Virus record (IMG/VR): IMGVR_UViG_3300018428_000084
Span: 1 to 34,869 of that record
DNA from: a virus
Reading direction: 5' to 3' (one strand)
DNA: 34,869 bases
A program made the position numbers and the translations under genes. Below are positions 15,667 to 21,636 of the stretch, piece by piece (the stretch's first letter is position 1; every line of letters begins with the position of its first letter). The notes beneath the pieces are model-generated. The model ran no database searches and had not been told where the DNA came from. It saw only the letters and a list, made by a program, of their open reading frames with translations.

Positions 15667-15845
15667 GTATTTATTATTAATTATTTTAAATATATATATA
15701 TTAACTTATAGACATATATCTTATCTACTCTATATATACTCTACTCTACTCTAGGGAAACATTATTTTTCCGATTCGGAAACATTTCGGAACTTATAACT
15801 CAGTTAACTCATATATAAGACTATGGTATACCATGTATTTACCAT
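15667..15845. promoter_or_regulatory. AT-rich divergent control region with operator-like palindromes
   Basis: This is the centre of a 354-nt gene-free region. It holds an A/T-only tract (about 15668-15705), short tandem CTACT-type units (about 15735-15752), a perfect 15-base palindrome TTTCCGATTCGGAAA (15767-15781) with a repeated half-site TTTCGGAAC at 15784-15792, AGTTAACT at 15802-15809, and a perfect 12-base palindrome ATGGTATACCAT (15823-15834). These look like sites for dimeric regulators or a replication/partition site. No repressor gene is adjacent. Confidence 0.5.
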
Positions 15846-15882
15846 GATAAGTTTTACTTATCAAAGTGAAAGTTTTGATAAA
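15846..15882. promoter_or_regulatory. Composite operator copy A
   Basis: GATAAG-TTTTA-CTTATC (15846-15862) followed by CAAAG and, 31 nt from its start, GATAAA (15877-15882). The same layout and spacing recurs at 16864-16900. It lies immediately upstream of the rightward promoter -35, where a bound regulator could activate or repress. Confidence 0.55.
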
Positions 15883-15891
15883 TAAAAAAAG

Positions 15892-15919
15892 TTGACTTAA
15901 AGTTTCATAGAGCTATACT
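15892..15919 (+). promoter_or_regulatory. Rightward early promoter
   Basis: TTGACT (15892-15897), 16 nt, TATACT (15914-15919), 41 nt before the first rightward ATG. It is the best sigma70-like match in the control region and sits just downstream of operator copy A. Confidence 0.7.
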
Positions 15920-15933
15920 AAAACTGTAATAAA

Positions 15934-15946
15934 TGTTCTTTAACAA
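15934..15946 (+). promoter_or_regulatory. boxA-like antitermination element
   Basis: TGTTCTTTAACAA, very close to the ribosomal RNA boxA core (T-G-C/T-T-C-T-T-T-A-A-C/A-A) bound by NusB-S10. It lies about 8 nt after the predicted transcription start and before the RBS (GGAGAG) of the first gene. A hairpin terminator follows the first gene (16397-16428), so a processive antitermination role makes sense. No boxB hairpin was seen. Confidence 0.5.
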
Positions 15947-15960
15947 CTTGGAGAGTAATT

Positions 15961-16410
15961 ATGACATTCATTTACAATGATGGTGGTCGAGCTGATGCTG
16001 GCTATAAAGGTGATGCTGGTGATTGTGTTTGCAGAGCTATTAGCATAGCATCTAAAAGACCCTATCAAGAAGTCTATAATCGATTAGCCGAAGGCAACAA
16101 AAACCAAAGGCAATCCAAAAAATCTAAACATAAAAAAATTAGATCTGCTAGGAATGGAATTTCCACTTCAAAAAAGTGGTTTAAAGATTACATGACTGAG
16201 CTAGGATTTGAATGGGTAAGTTGCATGGGAATTGGCACAGGATGCAAAACACATCTTGATGCTAATGAATTACCCAAAGGCAGATTGGTTTGTCGAGTAT
16301 CTAAACATTTGACTGCGATGATTGATGGAGTTATACATGACACCTACAATCCTCAAAGAGATACAGGAAGATGTGTATATGGATACTGGATTTATAGGGA
16401 GGGGGAATAA
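15961..16410 (+). CDS. Papain-like fold conserved phage protein, first early gene
   Basis: A 149-residue protein of a family common in phages and some bacteria. MTFIYNDGGRADAGYKGDAG is followed by DCVCRAISIA (Cys at start of a helix), QEVYNRLAEGN, a basic linker RQSKKSKHKKIRSARNG, IGTGCKTHL, and HLTAMIDGVIHDTYNP with RCVYGYW at the end. A helix-borne Cys followed by His and Asp/Asn on later strands is the papain-like protease/amidase arrangement, but the family activity is not established. It is the first gene behind the early promoter and boxA, so it may act on host functions early (inference). Confidence 0.7.
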   Translation: MTFIYNDGGRADAGYKGDAGDCVCRAISIASKRPYQEVYNRLAEGNKNQRQSKKSKHKKIRSARNGISTSKKWFKDYMTELGFEWVSCMGIGTGCKTHLDANELPKGRLVCRVSKHLTAMIDGVIHDTYNPQRDTGRCVYGYWIYREGE

Positions 16411-16428
16411 ACCCCCCCACCCTTTTTT
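16397..16428 (+). terminator. Terminator after the first early gene
   Basis: GGGAGGGGG-AATAAA-CCCCCCC-ACCC followed by TTTTTT (16423-16428). The stop codon TAA of the upstream gene sits in the loop. A strong GC stem in an AT-rich genome followed by six T makes a convincing intrinsic terminator, which the boxA-type leader may help to pass. Confidence 0.8.
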
Positions 16429-16445
16429 AGCGAAAGGAAAATGTT

Positions 16446-16709
16446 ATGTATAAAATACCAAAAAGATTCTATGATGATTGTGATCAATACTGTGATTTAC
16501 CTATACCATCAGTATTAAAAGAATCAAAAAATCATTATTGGATTTCCAAAGATGAGGATGCAAGACTTCATGAGTTAAGAGATAGGGCACTCTGTTATGC
16601 AGAACCCAATCCTGACTATTGGCAGTATTGCAGAGGCATTGTATTATCAGCAAGAGCCACACTTAATGTGATTGGCTGGAAAAAGGGGGTGGCTTATGGC
16701 ACACACTAA
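16446..16709 (+). CDS. Unknown early protein (87 residues)
   Basis: Starts MYKIPKRFYDDCDQYCDLP with AAGGA upstream. Aromatic and acidic, with Cys residues at positions 12, 16, 49 and 62. A DARLHELRDRALCYAEPN segment looks helical. No known family was recognised. It follows the early terminator and overlaps the next gene by 14 nt. Confidence 0.6.
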   Translation: MYKIPKRFYDDCDQYCDLPIPSVLKESKNHYWISKDEDARLHELRDRALCYAEPNPDYWQYCRGIVLSARATLNVIGWKKGVAYGTH

Positions 16710-16872
16710 AGAGCAAATCATTGAAATTGCAAGTCGAGGCATGACCAAGGGTGAAGCTAAAAGGCTTCAAGCCATGTGCAATAGAACCCATCACACCGAC
16801 ATGGCAATATCGCCTGTGTATGGATTGCCCTACCAAGTGTTACTATTGTATGCTTCAAAGGTCGATAAGTAA
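16696..16872 (+). CDS. Unknown small early protein
   Basis: A 58-residue protein MAHTKEQIIEIASRGMTKGEAKRL..., chosen with the ATG at 16696 because GGGGGTG precedes it; an in-frame ATG at 16672 would overlap the previous gene by 38 nt. The helical IIEIASRGMTKGEAKRLQAM part could be a small DNA- or protein-binding helix pair. Operator copy B overlaps its last codons and the following gap. Confidence 0.55.
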   Translation: MAHTKEQIIEIASRGMTKGEAKRLQAMCNRTHHTDMAISPVYGLPYQVLLLYASKVDK

Positions 16873-16900
16873 AACTTATCAAAGGGTGGGTTGTGATAAA
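16864..16900. promoter_or_regulatory. Composite operator copy B
   Basis: GATAAG-TAAAA-CTTATC (16864-16880) followed by CAAAG and GATAAA (16895-16900), with the same 31-nt offset as in copy A. It lies before the gene at 16977. A weak -10-like TATAGT is at 16938-16943, but no good -35 was found, so any promoter here may need an activator. The leader ends with GGAGAG before the ATG, as in the first early gene. Confidence 0.5.
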
Positions 16901-16976
16901 AACAAATAGGTAACTATGAGCTATCATGACCCACATTTATAGTGTAAGATGTAATTGTTAAATAAGGAGAGTAATC

Positions 16977-17339
16977 ATGAAATTTGAAAAATTAACACAA
17001 ACATTTAAAACAAATGGTTCACACTTCCAAGGTGATATTGAAATCACATGGGATGAAATTGTAGCTGTGATTGGTAACCCATGCCATGATGGTGATGGCT
17101 ATAAAGTCGATGCCGAATGGGTTCTTGAATTTGAGGATGGCTGTATTGCTACCCTTTATAATTGGAAAGATGGCAAGAATTACTGTGGCGATCAAGGCTA
17201 TGATGTGAAAGAAATTAGGCATTGGCACATAGGTGGATTCAGCCAAGATGCTGTTGATAAAGTACATGTTTTATTTGGAAACAGAGCAGACTTTGTTTGC
17301 TGGAAAAACAACCATAGATCTTATAAGGAGGTTGCATAA
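16977..17339 (+). CDS. Conserved marine-phage-type protein, unknown function
   Basis: A 120-residue protein. The pattern ITWDEIVAVIGNP, DGDGYKVDAEWVLEF, GCIATLYNWKDGKNYCG and IRHWHIGGFSQDAVDKV is a recognisable family of short viral proteins from aquatic phages; the function is unknown. The last part looks like a helix-strand cap. AAGGAGAG lies upstream, and the stop shares bases with the next start (TAATG). Confidence 0.65.
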   Translation: MKFEKLTQTFKTNGSHFQGDIEITWDEIVAVIGNPCHDGDGYKVDAEWVLEFEDGCIATLYNWKDGKNYCGDQGYDVKEIRHWHIGGFSQDAVDKVHVLFGNRADFVCWKNNHRSYKEVA

Positions 17340-17530
17340 TGAAAGGTTGGAATTGGTTTCCATTAAGGCTCCTAGGCTGTATTGGTCTAGGAATCTTGGT
17401 GGGTTATTGGCTAGGTTTTGGCTGGGGATTATTAACCTATTTTTTAATGTTTATGGTTGAAGTATCCAAAGCTGAAACTGAACATGATGAACAACAACAA
17501 AAAGAAAGAGAGGAAGATTATTATGTTTAA
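17339..17530 (+). CDS. Small membrane protein with hydrophobic hairpin
   Basis: A 63-residue protein: a short basic N-terminus (MKGWNWFPLRLLG), a hydrophobic stretch of about 32 residues with Gly and Trp (likely two close membrane helices, about 9-24 and 27-42), then a charged tail EHDEQQQKEREED. A two-helix membrane protein with a charged C-terminus could be holin-like, but it lies in the early region. Translationally coupled to both neighbours. Confidence 0.55.
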   Translation: MKGWNWFPLRLLGCIGLGILVGYWLGFGWGLLTYFLMFMVEVSKAETEHDEQQQKEREEDYYV

Positions 17531-17774
17531 ATATTTATTTATGCTAGGTTTTGTTTATATTTTATTATTGCAAAATCCTGTCAAAGCAGAAGAGTTTGTT
17601 TGGGATGATGATGGCTTAATTGTGATTGATTCATCAGAACCTGTAGACATAACCTATTCTGCTGATGGGGATGTGGATATAAAAGTATCACCAAGTAGTG
17701 AGCCTACATTTATTTATGGGCATGATGAATTAACTGTAATACAGGAGACTGATTTTGGAATTATTTCATATTAA
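17523..17774 (+). CDS. Predicted exported acidic protein
   Basis: An 83-residue protein taken from the ATG at 17523 (GAGGA 8-9 nt upstream) rather than 17457. The N-terminus MFKYLFMLGFVYILLLQNPVKA looks like a signal peptide with A-x-A-like cleavage before EEFVWDDDG (described in two parts). The mature part is very acidic with Ser/Asp-rich beta segments (IDSSEPVDITYSADGDVDIK). An early exported protein could act at the envelope, for example in exclusion of other phages, but nothing in the sequence proves this. Confidence 0.6.
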   Translation: MFKYLFMLGFVYILLLQNPVKAEEFVWDDDGLIVIDSSEPVDITYSADGDVDIKVSPSSEPTFIYGHDELTVIQETDFGIISY

Positions 17775-17895
17775 TATGTTGCACTATTCTAAAATTAAGG
17801 ATAATATTGTTTATGTAGGTTTGGTGTTGGATACTCTCCATGTTACCTCCAATCCAATCCGATGCTGAACCTACACTTTTTATGGAGACACAGAT

Positions 17896-18243
17896 ATGGA
17901 AATGCATGGATATTTTAATGTTTACCAAAAACATTATGAAAAAAGAGGTGGCACAATTTACCATAAATTAGCTCACCTTAATAAAGCAGAAAGAAAACAA
18001 TTCATTAATCGAGCCATAGATCAATACCATTATTATACAAGATGGGCATTGACTCATTTGGATTGGCAAACAGCTAAAAGAAATAAATATATTTTAAGGT
18101 GGTGGCACCGAATGCAAAAGTATTCTGATGCATTACCTGAAATAGATTACTTCAAGGAAATTGATGCCTACTATGATTGGGCAAGATCTAACAACTTTAA
18201 AATAAATGAAGCATCTTTTAATCAATATAAGGAACTATCATGA
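17896..18243 (+). CDS. Unknown aromatic-rich early protein
   Basis: A 115-residue protein rich in Tyr, Trp, His and Lys (YHKLAHLNKAERKQFINRAI, YILRWWHRMQKYS). It is preceded by GGAGACAC. It looks all-helical. No family recognised. Its stop TGA overlaps the ATG of the next small gene. The 121 nt before it contain no well-supported gene. Confidence 0.55.
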   Translation: MEMHGYFNVYQKHYEKRGGTIYHKLAHLNKAERKQFINRAIDQYHYYTRWALTHLDWQTAKRNKYILRWWHRMQKYSDALPEIDYFKEIDAYYDWARSNNFKINEASFNQYKELS

Positions 18244-18401
18244 GCAAAATTATTTTAAATTTACCTGACAATTTTACCAAGAAAGAATCAGAAACATTTA
18301 CCAAGTTATTTATTGCCAAATTAGAAGATGAGTGTCCTTTACTTAAGATTAATTTGAAGGTAAAATCTAACAAGAAAGATAAAAAAAGTGATTCAAGTTA
18401 G
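18240..18401 (+). CDS. Small basic protein, unknown
   Basis: A 53-residue ORF MSKIILNLPDNFTKKESETF... with a Lys/Ser-rich tail (KVKSNKKDKKSDSS). Its start overlaps the previous stop (ATGA), a normal operon junction. Too short for a reliable family call. Confidence 0.5.
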   Translation: MSKIILNLPDNFTKKESETFTKLFIAKLEDECPLLKINLKVKSNKKDKKSDSS

Positions 18402-18429
18402 AGACATTATTAGAAAGCGAGGAAAAAAG

Positions 18430-18522
18430 ATGGAAAATTTTATTTTATATCTTTTGTTATTAGGTTGCATCGGTTTAGTGTTTGGAATTGGTGCTTATAT
18501 AGATGAGAAATATTTTAGTTAA
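18430..18522 (+). CDS. 30-residue single-pass membrane peptide
   Basis: MENFILYLLLLGCIGLVFGI then GAYIDEKYFS. GAGG lies 7 nt before the ATG. One membrane helix covers almost the whole peptide. It fills the gap before the ERF gene. The good ribosome site and placement support translation; the role is unknown. Confidence 0.45.
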   Translation: MENFILYLLLLGCIGLVFGIGAYIDEKYFS

Positions 18523-18536
18523 ACAAGGAGCATTGT

Positions 18537-19079
18537 ATGAAATTATTAGTGAAAATTCAGCAAGAACTATCAGTCCCTAAAAATCAGCACAATAAGTTTG
18601 GTAATTTTAATTATCGATCATGTGAAGATATATTAGAGGCTGTCAAACCTTATCTTAAGGATGGGGCTACCCTCACCCTTAATGATGAAGTCAAATGCAT
18701 AGGCGATCAGTTATATATCGAAGCCACAGCAAAATTGTCACATAATTCCGAGTCAGTATCAGTATCAGCACAGGCTGGTATCAATACCATGCGAAAAGGA
18801 ATGGATGTAGCGCAGTCATTTGGTGCTAGTTCTTCCTATGCGAGGAAGTATGCTTTGGGTGGGCTATTCTTATTAGATGATAGCAAAGACCCTGACAGCA
18901 AAGATAACTCTGATCAAAATCAACCTCCCACACCTGATAGAGTAAAAGAGATGTTGACTAGCTTAGATGAATCAACCACCAAGGCTGATTTAGAAAAGAT
19001 ATTCAAATCATTTAGCCCTATTGAGAGAAAAGAGGTGAGAGCTTATGCAAAAGAAAAAGCCGAATCATTTAGCCGATAG
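18537..19079 (+). CDS. ERF-family single-strand annealing protein
   Basis: A 180-residue protein. The N-terminal part (LLVKIQQELSVPKNQHNKFGNFNYRS split as LVKIQQELSVPK and FGNFNYRSCEDILEAVKP) and the central MRKGMDVAQSFGASSSYARKYALGGLFLL motif (given as MDVAQSFGASSSYARKYAL) are classic ERF signatures. DDSKDPDS starts an acidic linker before a C-terminal helical tail. ERF proteins form rings on single-stranded DNA and anneal homologous strands. It overlaps the exonuclease gene by 35 nt, making a two-part recombination unit (SSAP plus exonuclease), suited to making concatemers for packaging. Confidence 0.85.
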   Translation: MKLLVKIQQELSVPKNQHNKFGNFNYRSCEDILEAVKPYLKDGATLTLNDEVKCIGDQLYIEATAKLSHNSESVSVSAQAGINTMRKGMDVAQSFGASSSYARKYALGGLFLLDDSKDPDSKDNSDQNQPPTPDRVKEMLTSLDESTTKADLEKIFKSFSPIERKEVRAYAKEKAESFSR

Positions 19080-19632
19080 TCGAAGAGACTCTATCATCAC
19101 AGCCTCACAAGCTTGGGCTGTGATTAATGATAGAAAAAAGCTTTGGCAAGAAAAGACTAAAAGAGCCTTACCTTTTCAAGGGAATGAGGCTACCGAGTAT
19201 GGCAATTTATTTGAACCCCATGCCTTAGCATCTTTTGAGGATGATCACAATTGTATTTTACAAGAAGGTGATCAATTATATGTCCATGAGGAACTCCCTA
19301 TTGGAGCCAGCCCTGATGGTATATATACCGAAGAAAAGGCTGTGGTGGAATGTAAATGTCCATTCACTCAAGAGTTATATTTAGGCATTCCTGACCGATA
19401 CCAATATCAGATGCAAATTCAGATGTTTGTAACAGGTTTTGAGAAAGCCTATTTTTATGTATGGACACCGACTGAAAAGTCGACAGAAATTGTGCCATAC
19501 CAACCTGAATTCATTAGCTGGTATATTCCTCTTGCGAAAGCATTCATGGAATTTGTAGCTAGTGATGTTGAGCCACCTCGGTGGACTAAAAAACCGAAGT
19601 GGAATTTTAAACTAAAAGAGGGCAACCTCTGA
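19045..19632 (+). CDS. YqaJ-type viral recombination exonuclease
   Basis: A 195-residue lambda-exonuclease-fold nuclease. RRDSIITASQAW, then EATEYGNLFEPHALASFE, IGASPDGI (catalytic Asp) and AVVECKCPF (E-x-K) show the PD-(D/E)XK core, followed by PDRYQYQMQIQMFVTG, as in YqaJ proteins. It should resect 5' ends to give single strands for the ERF protein. GAGGTGAGAG lies upstream inside the ERF gene. Confidence 0.88.
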   Translation: MQKKKPNHLADSRRDSIITASQAWAVINDRKKLWQEKTKRALPFQGNEATEYGNLFEPHALASFEDDHNCILQEGDQLYVHEELPIGASPDGIYTEEKAVVECKCPFTQELYLGIPDRYQYQMQIQMFVTGFEKAYFYVWTPTEKSTEIVPYQPEFISWYIPLAKAFMEFVASDVEPPRWTKKPKWNFKLKEGNL

Positions 19633-19642
19633 AGGAGACACA

Positions 19643-20386
19643 ATGATACACATTAAAGACAGTCGAAAAGTTTATGAGACTAAAGACTATAAAATATTTA
19701 AAACTTTAGATGGCAACAGACCTTTAAATCTGATGCATGTCAAAAGATTAAAACAATCGATAGCTGAAAAGCCCATCGACATTCCTATTATAGTGAATGA
19801 AAAGATGCAAGTCATAGATGGTCAGCACAGACTACAAGCTTTAAAAGAGTTAAATAAACCTGTGCGATACCTAAAAAACTATGGATTAGGATTGCAAGAT
19901 GTTCAGAAATTAAATACCACATCACAGAAATGGAATATGGATGCATATCTATCTAGCTATATATTATTAGGCTACCCTGAATACATCAAATATAAAAAGT
20001 TCTATGATGAATATGGTTTTAATCATAATGAAACATTAATGCTTTTAAGTGGTTACAATGGACAAGTGGGTGGCAATTATACCCAAAACTTTAAGGAAGG
20101 AAAATTTAAAGTTTATGATTGGGATGAATCATGCAAGAAGGCTACCAAGATTCAAATGTGTAAATCTTTTTATCCTGAATATAAAAGAAGAAGCTTTGTT
20201 TTAGCCATGATTCATTGTATGAAACACTCTGACTTTAATGTCAGCGAGTTCATTGCAAAAATGAGATACCAGCAAGGCAAGTTAAAAATTCATGGCACAT
20301 GGCAAGAGTGTGTGGCTATGATCGAAGATATATATAACTACAAGCGACCTGTTGGTGAAAGAATTGCTTTATCAATAACTATTTAG
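19643..20386 (+). CDS. ParB/sulfiredoxin-like domain protein
   Basis: A 247-residue protein with an N-terminal ParB-like domain: RPLNLMHVKRLKQSI, DIPIIVNEKMQVIDGQHRLQAL (split), then a helical C-terminus rich in Lys/Tyr (PEYIKYKKFYDEYG, KATKIQMCKSFYPEYKRR). The DGQHR motif is the conserved nucleotide-handling loop. Such proteins are frequent in phage recombination/replication modules; DNA binding is likely, the exact role is not known. GGAGACACA lies before the ATG, the same RBS style as at 21334. Confidence 0.75.
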   Translation: MIHIKDSRKVYETKDYKIFKTLDGNRPLNLMHVKRLKQSIAEKPIDIPIIVNEKMQVIDGQHRLQALKELNKPVRYLKNYGLGLQDVQKLNTTSQKWNMDAYLSSYILLGYPEYIKYKKFYDEYGFNHNETLMLLSGYNGQVGGNYTQNFKEGKFKVYDWDESCKKATKIQMCKSFYPEYKRRSFVLAMIHCMKHSDFNVSEFIAKMRYQQGKLKIHGTWQECVAMIEDIYNYKRPVGERIALSITI

Positions 20387-20399
20387 TGAAAGGAAAGTT

Positions 20400-20699
20400 A
20401 TGAAAATAGGTTTTAGTGCAAGTATAGATGTAACCAAAATCGATAAAAGTAAGTTGGTGGTAGGTAAGAAAGGCAAATACCTAAACATCACCAGCTTCTT
20501 TGATGTTCACAACAAAGACCAATATGAAAACAATGGAATGATCACCGAGTCAGTCTCAAAGGAACAGCGAGAGGCTGGACAAAGAGGAACCATTCTTGGA
20601 AACATTAAGGTGTTTTATGTGAATGATGATAATGGGGCTAGCAAAGATAATGCACAAGTAGAAGGTGCTGATTTCGGTGAGGATGAAGTCCCATGGTAA
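20400..20699 (+). CDS. Possible single-stranded DNA-binding-type protein
   Basis: A 99-residue protein MKIGFSASIDVTKIDKSKL... with a strand-rich body (GKKGKYLNITSFFDV, GTILGNIKVFYVN) and an acidic C-terminus ending DFGEDEVPW. An OB-like core with an acidic tail ending in a few hydrophobic residues, placed after SSAP/exonuclease genes, is what phage SSB-type proteins look like. There is no decisive motif. It overlaps the next gene by 7 nt. Confidence 0.5.
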   Translation: MKIGFSASIDVTKIDKSKLVVGKKGKYLNITSFFDVHNKDQYENNGMITESVSKEQREAGQRGTILGNIKVFYVNDDNGASKDNAQVEGADFGEDEVPW

Positions 20700-21136
20700 A
20701 TGGCTCTATGCCTTTTCATGATAGAATCTCGGTGGCTAATACTGCCGAGATTTTATTTCAACAGCATTTTGAAAGGCTAGGGTATCAAGCTACAAAGATT
20801 GGGTTTAATGAACAAGATCATCTACCATTCTTTTGGCAAATTAATCCTGTGGCTAGAAATATTCCTGACTTTTATATTGTCAATGATGATGGTAAATCAG
20901 GTTTGTTTCAGGTTAAAGGCACACCCAATATAAAAGAAATTGAATTTAAATTATTGCCTGACATAGTTAAGGCTTATCATTCCAATCGATGCCCATTGTA
21001 TTATGCATTTTGTTTTGAGGAATGTGAGCCAATCATTATGAGCTGGCAAGAATTAGTTAGAAGGTATGAGGAAAGTTTTGACCAATCTTATGAGGATGAT
21101 GGAAAGGTCTATCGAAGAATAAGAATGGGGGACTAA
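20693..21136 (+). CDS. PD-(D/E)XK-like protein, last gene of the rightward recombination operon
   Basis: A 147-residue protein. AEILFQQHFERLGYQATK is a typical N-terminal helix of restriction-like nucleases; RNIPDFYIV...GLFQVKGT has the order P-D...Q-V-K expected for the PD-(D/E)XK core with Gln in place of Glu. It could be a resolvase or repair nuclease. The final codons overlap a bidirectional hairpin terminator shared with the convergent pqqA gene. Confidence 0.55.
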   Translation: MVNGSMPFHDRISVANTAEILFQQHFERLGYQATKIGFNEQDHLPFFWQINPVARNIPDFYIVNDDGKSGLFQVKGTPNIKEIEFKLLPDIVKAYHSNRCPLYYAFCFEECEPIIMSWQELVRRYEESFDQSYEDDGKVYRRIRMGD

Positions 21137-21143
21137 GCCCCCA
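21126..21143. terminator. Bidirectional hairpin terminator between convergent genes
   Basis: TGGGGG-ACTAAG-CCCCCA is a perfect six-pair stem. On the + strand it closes the recombination operon (its stop codon is in the loop) and is followed by CTACTTATTTATT. On the - strand it lies 4 nt after the pqqA stop and is followed by TTCTTATTC. It isolates pqqA as its own transcription unit. Confidence 0.75.
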
Positions 21144-21147
21144 CTAC

Positions 21148-21219
21148 TTATTTATTCATGACATACATTGTTACTTCAAAGCCGAATCGCATTTCTTCTG
21201 CTGATGGAGTAGTCCACAT
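21148..21219 (-). CDS. pqqA: PqqA, precursor peptide of pyrroloquinoline quinone
   Basis: A 23-residue peptide starting MWTTP and containing RFGFEVTMY, ending NK. This matches the beta/gammaproteobacterial PqqA pattern MW..P....R.G.EVT.Y. Glu15 and Tyr19 are spaced E-x3-Y, the two residues that PqqE (radical SAM, with PqqD) crosslinks to build PQQ, the redox cofactor of methanol and other dehydrogenases. Length (22-24) is normal. AGGA lies 7 nt before the ATG. It is transcribed against the early genes, alone, with a candidate promoter and a hairpin terminator. PqqB-F are absent from the window, so host enzymes would have to process it. It is most likely a host-derived auxiliary metabolic gene. 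The motif is very specific, so chance is unlikely. Confidence 0.87.
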   Translation of the reverse strand: MWTTPSAEEMRFGFEVTMYVMNK

Positions 21220-21237
21220 AATATTTTCCTTTAAAGG

Positions 21238-21265
21238 TTGATTAAAAACTAAATTATACTATAAT
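21238..21265 (+). promoter_or_regulatory. Promoter of the second rightward operon
   Basis: TTGATT (21238-21243), 16 nt, TATAAT (21260-21265), 68 nt before the DUF3310-like gene. The -35 TTGATT is the same as in the late promoter at 12284. It overlaps the divergent pqqA leader, so the two units may influence each other. Confidence 0.6.
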
Positions 21266-21287
21266 AGGTCAAATTAATAGGCACCAA
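21258..21287 (-). promoter_or_regulatory. Candidate pqqA promoter
   Basis: On the - strand TTGGTG (21287-21282), 18 nt, TATAGT (21263-21258), about 38 nt before the pqqA start. The -10 is good, the -35 only half consensus. The AT-rich core (ATTATACTATAATA) gives -10-like sequences on both strands, so the exact start is uncertain. Confidence 0.4.
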
Positions 21288-21333
21288 AAGATTGAGTTTG
21301 ATCTAATGAAATGTATGAGTTAAGGAGACACAT

Positions 21334-21636
21334 ATGGAAGCAGAAGACTTAATACTACCTAAATATTATAGAGTGACAGATGGATTAGAACTGCAAGATT
21401 TATTAGCATTACTCACCAAAGACTTAAGTGGTGTAGAGGCAGTCAATATTGGTTCAGTCATTAAGTATATCATTCGCTATGGGAAGAAACATCCCACCCC
21501 TCAAGGCAAAATAGAAACACTAGATAAAATGATTAATTATTTAGTGCTTACCAAAATTCAAGTGGAAAAAGAAATCAAAAGCCCAGCTGTGATGCCTAGC
21601 GAATGGGAAGATGACCCTCTGCATGATGAAGATTAA
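21334..21636 (+). CDS. DUF3310-like protein
   Basis: A 100-residue protein. PKYYRVTDGLELQDLLALL, then VNIGSVIKYIIRYGKK and IETLDKMINYLVL match the DUF3310 pattern (.hY...g.E..D.......f..GN.iKYi.R...K......DL.Ka..Yl). The family is widespread in phages, sometimes labelled nucleotide kinase-like, but its activity is not established. It is the first gene behind the 21238 promoter, with AAGGAGACA upstream. Confidence 0.75.
   Translation: MEAEDLILPKYYRVTDGLELQDLLALLTKDLSGVEAVNIGSVIKYIIRYGKKHPTPQGKIETLDKMINYLVLTKIQVEKEIKSPAVMPSEWEDDPLHDED

Noticed and set aside
15735-15752. Short CTACT tandem units as a CRISPR-like or iteron array
   Set aside because: Units are only 5 nt, few and contiguous, with no spacers; treated as simple sequence within the control region.
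17776-17868. A 30-codon ORF (MLHYSKIKDN...) in the gap before the gene at 17896
   Set aside because: No clear ribosome binding site and no recognisable pattern; it starts right after a stop codon and could be chance in AT-rich DNA. The 121-nt gap is left without a call.
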